Below, one piece after another: positions 1-11,948 of a stretch of 64,000 bases of DNA (within the stretch, counting starts at the first letter, position 1; the number at the start of each line of letters is the position of its first letter). Source of the DNA: Viola odorata. Lineage: Eukaryota; Streptophyta; Magnoliopsida; Malpighiales; Violaceae. The notes under the pieces were generated by a model. The model saw only the letters and a list, made by a program, of their open reading frames with translations, was not told the origin of the DNA and made no database searches. Position numbers and translations under genes: made by a program. The DNA is taken from contig OY829537.1 in assembly GCA_963691705.1 (NCBI GenBank), positions 25,048,078 through 25,112,077 of the forward strand, given 5' to 3'.

Positions 1-349
1 CTTTCATGTATGTGATCAAGATTGACGGAAGTAGGGGTGTGAACCGCTTCGCCCAAGTTTAGTTGTCGACATTTCTGACGGTTCCATCATAGCATCTTGA
101 AGAATAGCCATTAAGTTCTTGAATAGTGTTCTAGATGAGAATGGCATCTTCATCACCCTTGCTCATGTGTATGGAGAAAAACTCACCTGTTGAAACATGT
201 GTGAGCGCACACACCTATCATTGTACCTATAAAACTTAGCATTGGGTTAATGGGGTTAGTCAAAACGTGGTTCTTGTGTCCCTAACTACTCCTAGGTGCG
301 GCCGACACCACACTTCCCTTTTGGTACTTAAAACTCCAAAGATTTGACA

Positions 350-640
350 CGTAAGTTTTTTTTTTCTTTTTTAAAAAGGTTCTCATTTTTTGTTTTGTTG
401 TTGTTGTTGTTTTTTTTTTAACCGAAGGGGAACGCAAGTTCCTATAAAAGACAACAAGACATGAATATATATTTATATTTTGTTTTTTTAATCCTTTTAA
501 CCGAAGGGGAACACAAGTTCCTATAAAAGACAACAAAACATGCATATATATTTACAAATGGACATCAAGAAGCATGATGGCGGTCCAATTGCGCACGCCC
601 CCCTCCCCCCTCCCAGACTTCACGAAAATGACCGAGCCCT
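350..640 (-). pseudogene. Remnant of the pre-intron exon and intron of the Ogre-like element
   Basis: On the minus strand, 640 to about 556 translates with gaps to the segment before the intron of the plus-strand copy (shared residues around SVIFVK, plus DNA identity through the GATGTC before the donor). A GTAAAT donor-like site follows at 555-550. Below it lies AT-rich DNA containing a TATAGGAACTTGTGTTCCCC-like stretch, which matches the middle of the 151-bp intron at 51241-51391. No TTTCAG acceptor or reverse transcriptase start was found below 350. Confidence 0.55.
420..554. repeat. Two-copy direct repeat, 79-bp spacing
   Basis: A stretch of about 56 bp beginning AACCGAAGGGGAAC occurs at 420-475 and again at 499-554 with a few differences. 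It is a local duplication inside the intron-like part of the decayed element. Confidence 0.75.
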
Positions 641-2402
641 ACATCATCCTTCCGCTACCCATAGCATGATTTGGAAGAGGGTTGGTGTTTGTGTTAGGTT
701 CTTTGGTTAACCCTTCGAAGGAGATCCATCCGCACTTGATTAAGTAATGGACTTTGGTTCTAAAGCCAACACAATTTTCTATGGTGTGGCCCAGAGCTCT
801 AGCATGGTACACACATCTAGCATTAGGATCATACCACTTTGGGTAGGGGGGTTGTATAGGTGGGATTGGGGTTGGTGCGATTTGCCCGATCGCTAGAAGA
901 CGCTCGTATATTTCCCCTAAAGGAACTGGAAGAGGTAGCAGTGGTTCCTGTTTCTAACGATTGTTCTGGTTATTTTGGTTCTTTGGTGGGTTATAAGGAG
1001 GCGGTGGGAATGGTGATGGCGCGTGGTATAGTAGTGGTGTAATAGGTGGCCTGTAGCTAGGCTGGTGAAAGGCAAAGTTGACATCTTTCTTTATGATAGG
1101 CTATTTCATAGGTGTTACCTCGGGAGTGGGAACAACGATTCTTCCTGTCTTGATCCCTTGTTCAACTCTTTCTGCTATCAGGACCATGTCAGAAAAGTTG
1201 TTCGATGGATTGGAAATAAGGTAAGTATAGTAAGGGGCCTTGAAGGTATTTACGAAGATGGCTATGAGCTCCTTGTCACTTAGCGGGGGAGAAATTCTAG
1301 CCGCTAGCTCCCTCCATCTTTGAGCGTAGGTCTTCACCGACTCACCGATTTTCTTTTCTAAGTCTTAAAGGTCGGAGCGGTCTGGTGCTACCTCCATGTT
1401 GAACTTGTATTGCTTGAAGAAAGCATCGGATAAATCCCTCCAAGTCTTAATCTTGGCTCTGTCCAAACCCATGTACCAAGTCAAAGCATGCTTGGCTAAA
1501 CTCTCCCTGAACAGATGGATCAACAGGGGCTCGTTGTGTATTATTTCGGCCATTTTGTTGCAATAGGCCTTAAGGTGAGTCTTTGGGCACTCGACTCCGG
1601 TGTACTTCTCGAAATCAGGAATCTTGTATTTTGGAGGCATTATGATCCCCGAAACCATGCACATGTTGGCGGGGCCTGTAGGGTCAAAGGGGTTCGTTCC
1701 TTCAATGGCTCTGAGTCTTTCTTCTAGTAGGCTTAATCTATCCATATTCGGCCTCTCCATGACGACCACGTTAGGACCAAGGGGTAGTAGGGGTTCTGAT
1801 ATGAATGGTGGTTGCGTCGGATTGACGAAAGGAGGACGAATTCCCGTAGGATCGGGGATCACAACTTGAGTAGAGTGGCCCTAAGGAGGGCAACGGCCTT
1901 GGGATTCCTGATGAACCTGATTTTTACCAGGGTCCAAAGTGAGGTTGACTAGGGAATGCTGCAGAGCGGTAGTAACTTCTTCACCTGTGTTGACTATAGG
2001 ATTTGTGGTGATAGGTCTGACGAACGGATCAATCCACTTCTATTAACCCGTGGGCCCAGAGAATGATTGGGGTACCGAAGGTCCAGCTATGGTGGATGAA
2101 GAAGGTCCCATCATCTGAGTAGGATCAAAACCGGGTGGGAACTCTGAGGTAGCTTTATCTCGCTCTTTTTTGGCCTGAGTGGCCCTCTCTGTAGTAACCC
2201 TGACTTGCTCTTCCAACTCTGCTATTCTAGCAGCCAACATCTCTTCTGTCTTGGCTTGTTCGGCCATTTTTCGCGCTTGCAGTCTAGTCACGGGGAGCCT
2301 TGGGGGAGTAGTTTTTCTTCGAGGAGCTATCGTAAACCTGAAAAAATGGAAAAAAAAGAAATAAAAGGTTTCGTATAGGTGATGCAATCCCGAGGCCTCC
2401 AC
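640..2402 (-). pseudogene. Gag of Ogre/Tat-type retrotransposon, broken
   Basis: Three open stretches lie in one minus-strand frame (2402-2043, about 1862-1365, 1337-1101), separated by in-frame stops, and coding similarity continues to about 650. The N-terminal part has a coiled-coil-like stretch (ARIAELEEQVR, residues about 57-67 of the first segment). The middle carries the retrotransposon gag core, with KYKIPDFEKYTG followed by ALTWYMGLDRA. Near 830-690 a zinc-knuckle-like motif reads CVYHARALGHTIENC. All match the plus-strand copy at 46878-48620. The stop at 1365 replaces what looks like a glutamine codon. Gag would form the particle core around the element RNA. This copy cannot encode an intact one. 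After the first zinc knuckle the sequence jumps to the pre-intron region, so about 2.5 kb is missing relative to the other copy. Confidence 0.85.
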
Positions 2403-2836
2403 GTTGCTTATTCACTCTTCTGGCCACACTTTCACTCAATACTCTTAGGACGAATGAGAAGATGATACTTTGGTGAAGATACGAAGGAAGCTTTTATTCA
2501 TTCCAACGGCGCTATGTGATCTTGGATGTTATCGACGAAAAACCCTTGAAACAAACCCGTGCGAGTGGCTAGTGTTTAACATGCTTGGGATTCTCTTTTT
2601 GTGATGAGCTGGCGAGTCTATTTTTATTTGAACAGCAAGGCTATCATACCGAGAGGTTCCGAATAATTGAGAGACGAAAGCCACGTCTACGATGAGCATA
2701 GATGGTAAAACTCGGCTGAGAGGCGCCTTGAGCCACATTCAGGGTAGCTCTTTCTTGTATACAGACGTTTCTTCTTAGGGGATGAATTTTAACCAAATTT
2801 AAGGCGCTTTTCTTTAGCCATTTATGCACCTATGTC

Positions 2837-3624
2837 GGCCAAAACAAAAGGTTGTGCAACTGCAACTGGGAGGAAACAGCTTATCCTCGCGTTCTAAATT
2901 TTTTGGTAAGAGATGTATCACCCAGAAAAATCTGAAATTTGATGTGGGCATATTTCCATCCGTTATGAACGTCTTTCATGTTTTAGCCGAGTGGAAATTC
3001 TGAGCCAATTGTATCTTTATTGGCCAAGACAAAAGATCGTGCAGCTGAGATCGAGAAAACTGTCATCCTTACGTCTAAATTATTTGTGAGCAATGCGCTA
3101 CCCAGAAAAATCCCATCTTTGGTATGGGCGAACTTCCATGTATTATGAACGTCTTTTGTGTTTTGGTGGAGTGGAAATTTGAAGTGAATCATATTCATTT
3201 TGGCAAAGGAAAAAGAGTGTGCGGCTGGCCGAGAAGAAACAGACGTTTTTACATTCTGAATTTTTTTACGAGAGATTCACTACCCAAAAAGTTCTGAAAT
3301 TTGGTAAGGGCGAACTTCCATGTGTTATGAACGTCTTTCGTGTTTTGGTGGGGTGGGAATTCCGAGCCATTTGTGTCAATATCAGCCAAAACAACAGAAC
3401 GCGCAGCTGAGATCGAGGAGAGCAGCCATCTTCACGTCTAAATTATTTGTGAGAGATGTGTCACCCAGAAAAATCTGAAATTTGGTGTGGGCATACTTCC
3501 ATCCGCTATGAACGTCTTTTGTGTTTTAGCCGAATAGAGACTCCGAGCCAAACGTGTGGATATTGGCCAAAGTAAAAGAGCGCGTGGCTGAAACCGAGAA
3601 GAAACAACTGTCCTTGCGCTATCA
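2837..3624. repeat. 181-bp tandem repeat, about 4.3 copies
   Basis: The core ATGAACGTC recurs at 2965, 3145, 3327 and 3508, spacing 180, 182 and 181 bp. Around it recur GGCCAAAACAAAAG-like, ACCCAGAAAAATC-like and GTGTTTTGGTGG-like blocks in fixed order. Copies differ by scattered substitutions. It lies in the leader of the decayed Ogre-like element, between the ORF1 stub and gag. I find no matching array in the plus-strand copy. Confidence 0.85.
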
Positions 3625-3959
3625 CCATTTGGTCTTTTTTTTTGAGTGCGTTTTCATTTCAAGGGTTAGCCCCCCTCCTCTTTTTTTTTTTGTGGGCTCT
3701 ATATGTGGTTTATTTCGGGGAAGGTTGATTTGGTCGTAGGCGATAGCCATTTGATGAGTTTGGTGGTATAAAGTAAGGAAAGGACGCTCACTCCATTATT
3801 ATTGGAATAATTGCGAATCTTGATTTTTGATTTTTTTTTTAGTCCGCAAAATTTTACAGACATCGTGGCACCAAAGAACGGCTAGTAGAGCATATCATTA
3901 CATGGGGCAAAAAGATAAACTATTACGTAGCCGATGCACAATTATTTTGAAGATGTCAA

Positions 3960-4162
3960 CCTCGGAAGTCGGGATCCGCTTGCTCATTACAAAAAAATCC
4001 CAACGACACCATCTCCCTTTTCTGCGCCTCCCCTTCTTCCATCCTAATCTTCGTCGAAATATCGGGAATAAAACCTGATTTCAGATGTCCCCTTGTTCCG
4101 ACTGATCGTCATAGCTTGAAATCCCGAAAGTATTAAGTGAAAGCATCGTGGGTGTTGCCATT
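3960..4162 (-). pseudogene. ORF1 (DUF7745-type) stub of the Ogre-like element
   Basis: From an ATG at 4162 the minus strand reads a short product sharing DNA and residues with the start of the plus-strand ORF1 at 44369 (a LSLNTFG-like start, then DDQSEQGD, and PDISTKIR further on in another frame). An in-frame TGA ends the first frame after about 27 codons. The rest of ORF1 is absent: beyond about 3960 the sequence turns into spacer and then the 181-bp repeats. Function of ORF1 proteins in these elements is unknown. Confidence 0.6.
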
Positions 4163-4680
4163 TGAGTGAACAAACAGTGCGGGGCTTTTTTTCAGAAAAA
4201 GAAAAAAATCTTGTACTTAAAAGATGAAAAGGTGAGGAAAATATAAAGATAAAATCGTAGCATATAAATAATTGTATCAAAGAAAAATGCACGAACATGA
4301 TGCATGTGTTGGTGTGACTCCACCTATTTCTAACTGGCTTGAAAGTTCCCGAATGTTACCCTAAAAGGGGTCCCCTATAAACGGATACGAGAGCGTTGAC
4401 CGAATCATGACAAGGATTCTGTGCGCTCAATCCATTTAAGGGTTCAACATCCGAGTTAGGGTTCATGAAAGCTTACCAAGGCGTGGGCCCCAGGACTTCA
4501 CTACTACCAATCCTAATCCTATTTGGTGTTATGGCCGGCGATAAGCATTTATGTATGAGATGCATATGAACAATTTATTAAAGCCAATAGCATATAACAA
4601 TCACGAAAACAATTTATTTAAAGCAAGTAAATAAATAAATAAATAAAGCAAACACCATAAAATCGGTTTCGACCCTACTA

Positions 4681-4702
4681 GTCCCTAGTGAAGTCGTCAA
4701 AC
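4681..4702 (-). other. Primer-binding-site region of the decayed Ogre-like element
   Basis: Directly inside the LTR end, the minus strand reads GTTTGACGACTTCACTAGGG. This looks like a decayed form of the TGGCGACTCCACTGGGGA-type primer site common in plant Tat/Ogre elements, with C-to-T and G-to-A changes. Which tRNA it pairs with is from family knowledge (tRNA-Arg reported for Ogre) and was not checked. Confidence 0.55.
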
Positions 4703-7700
4703 TATCGCACCTCCTTTTCGTTGAAAATGAGTAAAGGTTTGGGACGGGCCACAATGCGAGACAAGCATTGGACTTGTCTTAACATCATGCAAAATGAAGT
4801 CGCCACCCTAATTTTCTAAGGTTTAGGGAACATAATCGTCATGGCATTAAAATAAACAAACTAAAGCACAATGGTCTAAACCAAAGAACGATGGTTCGAG
4901 GTCGTGATTATAGACTTGGGAAGGTGTTAGGCACCCAAGTCACATCCTAAAAAGTTTACCGGTATGCGAGGTGTTTTCGAAAACATTTTGAACATGTAAT
5001 TGGGCCCTCAAAGACGACGTTACATCTTAGCATTCGGAACTTGTTATTTCCGTTTGGGTTCGAGGGATGGGGTTACCATTTTTTCTTGATGCTAGAGGGT
5101 ACGTTCCCCCTTTATCATTGGGCCATGCATGTCTTATTTATTTACTACGTGATTCTATCATAGTAAAACTAGCATCGTACCGATTAATGTATGCATATAT
5201 GGTTGGCATGGCCTTTGAAGCCAGCATGCGTAGCATTTAACAAAGAAACAATTGATCTCATGATATAAAAGACAAGTGTTATAAACATGGTATACATGTG
5301 AGATTGATTTTAATTATTTTAGCAATTCTATATGTCATGCATACGCGTAGGGTGGTTCTAACGCTTACTAGGGTGTCATGCATTCGATGCGGTTTTAGCA
5401 TTTAAATAAACATACAAGGAGAAGTTTTAAGGTAACCTTACCTTTCGGATGAACCCCGATCAATCCATCTCTTCAAAACCACGATTAAATGACAATTGAC
5501 ATAAATAGTTAGGTATATGCAAACATACACGATTTTTAACTACTTAGCTAAATATTACAAACCACAATATAATAAAAACTACTTATCTAATTATTACAAA
5601 TTGGAGGTCGGAATAACTATCTAACTACTTTTACAAGAAGTTAAATACTAATTATTACAACAAGTGAAATGGGTAATTAATTATTACAACAAGTTTAGCA
5701 ATTATTACCACATGAACGCAATTGGAAATAATTGACAATTAATTATCACATCGAATGCATGGAAATAAAGCCTACAATTCTAATGGGCCGGGCTAGGCCC
5801 GTACTTGGATTTCTAGTTTTTTAGACAACATGCATGCAAATAATATTTATGGAAATCATTAATTTAAATAAAAGGAAGGTAAAACGTTCTTTTCGAGTGA
5901 AGGTTTAAAGTTTAACCTACAAAGTGAGAGTGTTAGTAATAACTCAAAAATAATAAATAATAAATAGCGCATGCAATATTTATTTAATTTGACGAATAAA
6001 TATTTAAATAAACACGAAGAACAAAATAAGCAATTTATCTCATGCCAAACAAATAAATAATTAGACATAGGAAACAAGTAAACAATTAATTAGACATGGC
6101 AAGCAAGTAATCCATTAATTCATTTATCGCATATGAGCAATTCATAACAAATTAAGCATGACATAATTAATACTCCATTTATTTATAACATGCAAGCATA
6201 TTAAAAATTTCACAATAATTTAAACATGGCATAAACACGTTATTGTCATGTGAACATACGAGTATTTCATATGACTTGAATAATGCATAAAAAAATATAC
6301 AAATAATCCATACGATTTAAATATATCATTTAACATACGAACATTTTAATATCATTTAAACACAAAAATAAAAAGCATACGAATATTTTATGCAATTTAA
6401 CATGTTATAAAAGCATACGAATATTTTTATTAACTTAAACATATTATAAAAGCATACGAACATTTTTATTAACTTAAACATGTTATAAAAGCATACGAAC
6501 ATTTTGCACAATTTTTACGGAAATAAGTGGGTCCCACATTTGAATTTTGGACATTAAAAAATGAGCTTGGCTTAATTTAAAACAAGGTGGGCCAAAGCCC
6601 ATCACCTTTCTTTCAAAAAAAAACCGTCCAGCCTTCTCTTCTTCTTCTTCTTCATGTCGCCGGCCATGAATCAAGCTTAAACTAAACCATGGAATTTCCC
6701 CAAAACAGCCCCAATCAACATGTTATCAAAGCAGTAGATCAAGGCAACAAAAACAGCAAGAAATTTGAATGAAAACAATGGCGTTTTTAACAAGTGAAAA
6801 CTAAACTAATTAACATGCATATATAGCTATTAATTACTCAAGTTATTATACAATCAAATTGAAGCAAGGGACATGTAATTAGCATGAAAACTAAGCATGT
6901 GAGACAAGTTTAAGCAATTAATTTCATGCTTTAGAGACAAAACGAAAATTTAAAGAGAAGTTAGTGAGAGAGAGCTTACTTGTCTAGGAGAGAATTTTGC
7001 CAAGAAGGATGAGCAAGAAATGGAGATTAAGAGGAGACTTTTGGTGCCCTTATTTTGTTGCTTGAAGGTCTCTATTTATAGATAAAAGTTGAATCGGTTT
7101 AGAGGGAACTTGTGGCTGGGAATCGGCGAAGGCGTGAAGGGTGAACAGTGGCCGGAGTGGAGGCCAAGTTTGGGCTTGTGTGGCTAGGGATTGCCGATGG
7201 GATGTTTGGTGATGATGAATTGCAGTCGGCGAACCTAGCTAGGAAGAAATGTGAGGTAAATTTGGATAGTCATGCATTAATTGTCATTAATGCATGAATT
7301 TGGATACGAACGGGATATTTTGGTACGAGCGAATTCGTACGAAAGTGAAAATAAATCCGAGCCGAGGAAACCACGACGTGTAGAAAAATAAGACAATAAA
7401 ACTAGTGTACAGTAAATAAACGAGAAGTTTGAGTTAACGTATTTATTTTCTCTTTCGGAAATGTCAAAACGTTCGAACGCAAAATAAATGTCCTTACGAC
7501 AAAAATTGAACGAAACGGAACGAGGCGGCGTGAAAGAGAAAAATAGTACGTAATTATCAATTAAATAAATTACGCGTCCGACCCACGGTCCCGGGAGACT
7601 TACTCGGGACCGATAGAAGTTCGCGTAAAGACAGGCGAAAGTACGAAAAACTAAAAAGACTCGAAATGACGCGGAATATTAAACAAAGCAGCCTAGGGCC

Positions 7701-7799
7701 AAGAATCGGCAGAAATTTGACCTAGACGGGCTTTTAAACGTGATAAGCAATGAAATACGAAAACAAGTTGTGACGTAAGTCAAAATTTGGGTAGCAACA
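4703..7799 (-). repeat. 5' LTR of the decayed Ogre-like element (3.1 kb)
   Basis: On the minus strand it starts TGTTGCTACCCAAATTTTG at 7799 and ends GGTGCGATA at 4703. The 3' LTR of the plus-strand Ogre-like copy starts TGTTGATGCCCGAATTTTG and ends GGCGCGACA, so both ends match that family. The canonical final CA has become TA. Near the inner end, minus-strand GGGTGGCGACTTCATT and the block around 4870-4960 match 62220-62410 in the other LTR. AT-rich; no gene seen inside. Confidence 0.8.
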
Positions 7800-8106
7800 G
7801 AGAAGAAGAGAGACGAAGAGAGGAAGAGAGTAATCTGACGTGACAATCCGACGTGGAAATAGTGGGGTGCTGACGTGGCAAATAACGAAGGACGTTGATG
7901 TCAGGTCATATTTCTATAACGGTAGGGGGTGATTGAACAATAATAACTACAATCAGGAAGTAATTAAACAAACAAATAATTCAAGGTTGTGATTAATTAA
8001 AACATTAAAATTCTGAGTTGTTTTATGTCATTTATCCGTTTGTTTCCTTATTTTCATTTTAACGGCCATGATAATAATTAATAATAATTACCAGTACTAT
8101 TATTTA
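7800..8106. other. Intergenic spacer, nothing recognised
   Basis: Between the Ogre-like LTR and the composite DNA element lies AG-rich then AT-rich DNA with no ORF, RNA gene or repeat that I can support. Confidence 0.6.
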
Positions 8107-8393
8107 CTCCCTCCATCTTTCATGGCTTTTAAAGGTTGGACTGGGAAACTAAAGAGAAACTGTTGGTGAGTGTTGATTACCATAATACCTCTGTGTTTTT
8201 CACTTATTCACGACACTGCCCTCCCTCCCTCTTCAACTCTGCCGAATACGACCAACAAGCTTCCAAAGCCAAATCTCTCGATCATTACAAACGAATCTTT
8301 GCAAGCACTTAATTAATTTTTTTAATTGACTTTTTAATTAAATTTCATTAGTCCCAAGATCTCCTTCCATAGCAATTGATATGTACAAAGGGG

Positions 8394-8516
8394 AAATGCT
8401 CCAGATCCGTGCAGATCTCAAGGTATTTGGATAAAAAAATCTAGGTATTTCAAGGTATCCATATAAGAAATTTGTCCATTCCCTTCTAGAAAATGCTCCA
8501 GATCCGTGCAGATCTC
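8394..8516. repeat. 26-bp direct repeat, 97-bp spacing
   Basis: AAATGCTCCAGATCCGTGCA followed by GATCTC occurs at 8394-8419 and 8491-8516 without visible mismatch. No function is evident. Confidence 0.8.
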
Positions 8517-8860
8517 GCTCGCTTTATGCACACCTTTGCCGGATTCCAGTACCGTCGCCGAAAACTGATAAGAGAAAATAGAAAAATACCAACCAACCTG
8601 TAGCTATAGCAACCAACTTAGATATCATCACCACCGGCTTTCGACATGGTAAAAAGCTGGCTCGACTTACGTTGGAAGTTAGATATTCTCTTCTGATGAT
8701 GCGAAGATGGAGAAATTAAGGCAGACAACGCTCTCTTCAATAGCTCTCTTCACTAGCTCTCTTGCGTTTATGTTTGGTGCCAGGGGCAAGATGGTCACAC
8801 TGACGCGGAATAGGTTTTGGGAGGTGAGATCGACAACCAAATCGAGGGAAAAAGGCTTAA

Positions 8861-10390
8861 AGGGGTGTTTGGTATCAAATCATGATTGAGTTCAATTCAT
8901 TTCATTAATAGAGTTCAATTAGAATTCAATTGAACTCTAGTGATTGGTATAACAATATAAAATTGAAAGAATTCAATTGAATTGAAATAAACACATTGTT
9001 TGGTATCGCTAAGAAATGATTTCATTTTACTTATTTGACCATTATACCCCTAAATTAAAATTTACACATAAATTGAAGAAAAAAATTATAAATGAAAATT
9101 TTATGGTTCGACCGGGTTCGACCGAATTAACCTATTGGACTGTTTTGAACCGTTCAATCTTAGATAATTGAACCGGTAAATTTTCATACTAACGATTATG
9201 ACATTTTATAATATATCAAAATAAAATATCAAGTATATCAAAAGTTAAAAATAAAGAAACAATCTAAAATTCAAATTAGTAATTACTATTTGTTGATACT
9301 CAATTTTTAACGCGATTAATTTAAATCATCATTTTTTATCATAGCATATCAACATTTTATTTTCACTTAATTTTGATCCTATTTTTATTTTTATTATTAT
9401 AATTTCCATCTATTTACTATTTATTTTTATTTTATTTCGTGTCATTCCGTTTTGCTCGTATTTTAATATTTTTTGTTCGAGCTTTTATCAGTTCCAAATG
9501 AGATTTCTCGGACCGTAATTTATTTTGTTTCGTGTCATTTTATTTTATTCCGTTTTATTTTGTATTTTTAGTATTTTTTAGTTCGAGTTTCTATCGGGTT
9601 CAAACGAGATTTCTCGGATTATAACTTGAACTAGATAATAATAATAACACCCACCTCTATTTTTTTTTCTCTTTTCCTCACTCACATCCTCCATTACCAG
9701 ATCTGTTGACCTCAACTTTCATTCACCATCTCAACCTCTCCCTCTCCATTTTTTCCAAGCCTACTCACCCTCTCCCTCACCTCTCCTCTGCCATCACCCA
9801 CGCCATCACCATCCACCTTCACCCCTCTCCCTCTCCATTTTTCTTCCTCTCCCTCACTGCCATCACCATCACCTCCTCACCCATTGCAGTCCCCACCGCC
9901 GCACTCCTTAACGGCACACTCCCCTCTTCCACCACTACATCTCCAACATCAACCATCACAGTACCACCCGACTACGACAACAACAACAAAACAGATCTGC
10001 AAATCTGACTCTCTTTCATCTCCGCCCTAAAGGAGGGAAAAAGATCGAATTGGTGATGGTAGTGGTGAAGAATGGACAGGATTAGAAGAGGGATTTGATA
10101 GGTGTTTGTGTTGTATTTGTGAAATTTGAGCAGGGGTCGAGTGGGGAAGAGGATTTGCGGTGCCGGTGATGGAGGGTATTTTAGGAATATAGAAGAGATT
10201 AATACAAAATCTGAGAATCCTCTGCCAAATCAGACCAATTTTGGCAAGAATTCACTCATTCTTTAATTTGTTGTGTTCAATTCAGTGTGAATTGAAATCT
10301 CTTTGTAAGAACTATAACAAACATAAAATTTGTCATGATTTTAGTTACAATTAACTAAATTCTTCCCACATTTTGATACCAAACGACCTT
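8861..10390. mobile_element. PIF/Harbinger-like non-autonomous element, tandem copy 1
   Basis: Bounded by TTAA + AGGGGTGTTTGGTATCAAA on the left (8857-8879) and TTTGATACCAAACGACCT + TTAA on the right (10372-10393), an imperfect terminal inverted repeat. TTA/TAA target sites and a GTTTGGT-type terminus fit Tourist/PIF-Harbinger elements. Inside lie AT-rich DNA, a C/T-rich low-complexity tract at 9660-10010 that yields a Ser/Pro/Thr-rich open frame, and a G-rich stretch to 10200. I see no transposase. The open frame differs between copies and is low-complexity, so I do not call it a gene. Confidence 0.6.
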
Positions 10391-11948
10391 TAATAGAGTT
10401 CAATTAGAATTCAATTGAACTCTATTAATGAAGGAACTCTAGTGACTGGTATAACAATATAGTTTGAAAGAATTCAATTGAATTGAAATGAACACATTGT
10501 TTGGTATCGCTAAGAAATGATTTCATTTTACTTATTTGACCATTATACCCCTAAATTGAAGAAAAAAATTTACAAATGAAAATTTTCTGGTTCGATTGGA
10601 TTGACCTATTGGACCGTTTTGAACCGTTCACACATCGAACCGTTCAATCTTAGATAATTGAACCGGTAAATTTTCATTCTAACGGATATGACATTTTATA
10701 ATATATCAAAATAAAATATCAAGTATATCAAAACTTAAAAATAAAGAAACAATCTAAAATTCAAATTAGTAATTACTATTTGTTGATAACCAATTTTTTA
10801 TTAATCATCATTTTTTATCATAGTATATCTGCATTTTATTTTCACTTAATTTCGATCCTATTTTTATTTTTATTATTATTATTTCCATCTACTTACTATT
10901 TATTTTTATTTTGTTTCGTGTCATTCCATTTTGCTCGTATTTTAATATTTTTTCGTTCGAGCTTTTATCAGTTCCAAATGAGATTTCTCGGATCGTAGTT
11001 TATTTTTTTTCGTGTCATTTTATTTTATTCCGTTTTATTTCATATTTTTAGTATTTTTTGGTTAGAGTTTCTATCAGATTCAAACGAGATTTCTCAGATT
11101 ATAGCTCGAACCGGATAATAATAATAGCACCCACCTCCATTATGTTTCTCTTTTCCTCACTCGCATCCTCCACCATCAGATCTGTTGACCTCAACTTTCA
11201 ATCATCATCTCAACCTCTCCCTCTCCATTTTTTCCAAGCCTACTCACCCTCTCCCTCACCTCTCCTCTACCATCACCCACGCTATCACCATCCACCCTCA
11301 CCCCTCTCCCTCTCCATTTTTCCCAAGCCTACTCACCCTCTCCCTCACCTCTCCTCTGCCATCACCCACGCCATCACCATCTACCCTCTCCATTTTTCTT
11401 CCTCTCCCTCACTAGCATCACCATCACCTCTTCACCTATTGCAGTCCCCGCCGCCGCACTCCTTAGCGGCACACTCCTCTCTTCCACCATTTCATCTCCA
11501 ACATCAACCATCACAGTACCACCCGACTACGACAACAACAACAAAACAGATCTGCAAATCTGACTCTCCTTCATCTCCGCCCCAAAGGAGGGAAAAAGAT
11601 AGAATTGGTGATGGTAGTGGTGAAGAGTGGACAAGATTAGAGGATGGATTTGATAGGTGTTGGTGTTGTATTTGTGAAATTGGAGCAGGGGTCAAGTGGG
11701 GGAGAGGATCTGCGGTGCCGATGATGGAGGGTATTTTAAGAATATAGAAGAGATTAATGCAAAATCTGAGAATCCTCTGCCAAATCAGACCAATTTTGGC
11801 AAGAATTCACTCATTCTTTAATTTGTTGTGTTCAATTCAGTGTGAATTGAAATCTCTTTGTAAGAACTATAACAAACATAACATTTGTCATGATTTTAGT
11901 TACAATTAACTGAATTCTTCCCAGATTTTGATACCAAACAACCTCTAA
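10391..11948. mobile_element. PIF/Harbinger-like non-autonomous element, tandem copy 2
   Basis: A second direct copy begins at the TTAATAGAGTTCAATTAGAA shared with copy 1 (about 8903) and ends in TTTGATACCAAACAACCTCT (from 11928). It lacks its own left terminus and abuts copy 1. The C/T-rich tract is internally duplicated (about 11215-11385), which lengthens its spurious open frame to 229 codons. Confidence 0.65.

Larger units (their letters stand above)
1..7799 (-). mobile_element. Ogre/Tat-type Ty3/gypsy retrotransposon, 5' part, decayed
   Basis: Read on the minus strand, this stretch has a 5' LTR (4703-7799), a primer site just inside it, an ORF1 stub (about 4162-3960), a tandem-repeat leader (3624-2837), a gag pseudogene (2402 to about 640) and the region before the pol intron (below 640). 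The same order, with recognisably similar DNA, occurs on the plus strand at 42854-62493, which is the basis for the call. Compared with that copy, this one has lost most of ORF1, the second half of gag and the protease. The element runs off the left edge, so its pol and 3' LTR are not visible. In 1-350 I see no recognisable coding sequence. The flank beyond the LTR is GAGAA (7800-7804), which should reappear as the target-site duplication at the far end. Confidence 0.85.

Noticed and set aside
11058..11747. 229-codon open frame, Ser/Pro/Thr/His-rich
   Set aside because: It comes from a C/T-rich low-complexity tract in a transposon copy. The other two copies do not keep the frame over its length.
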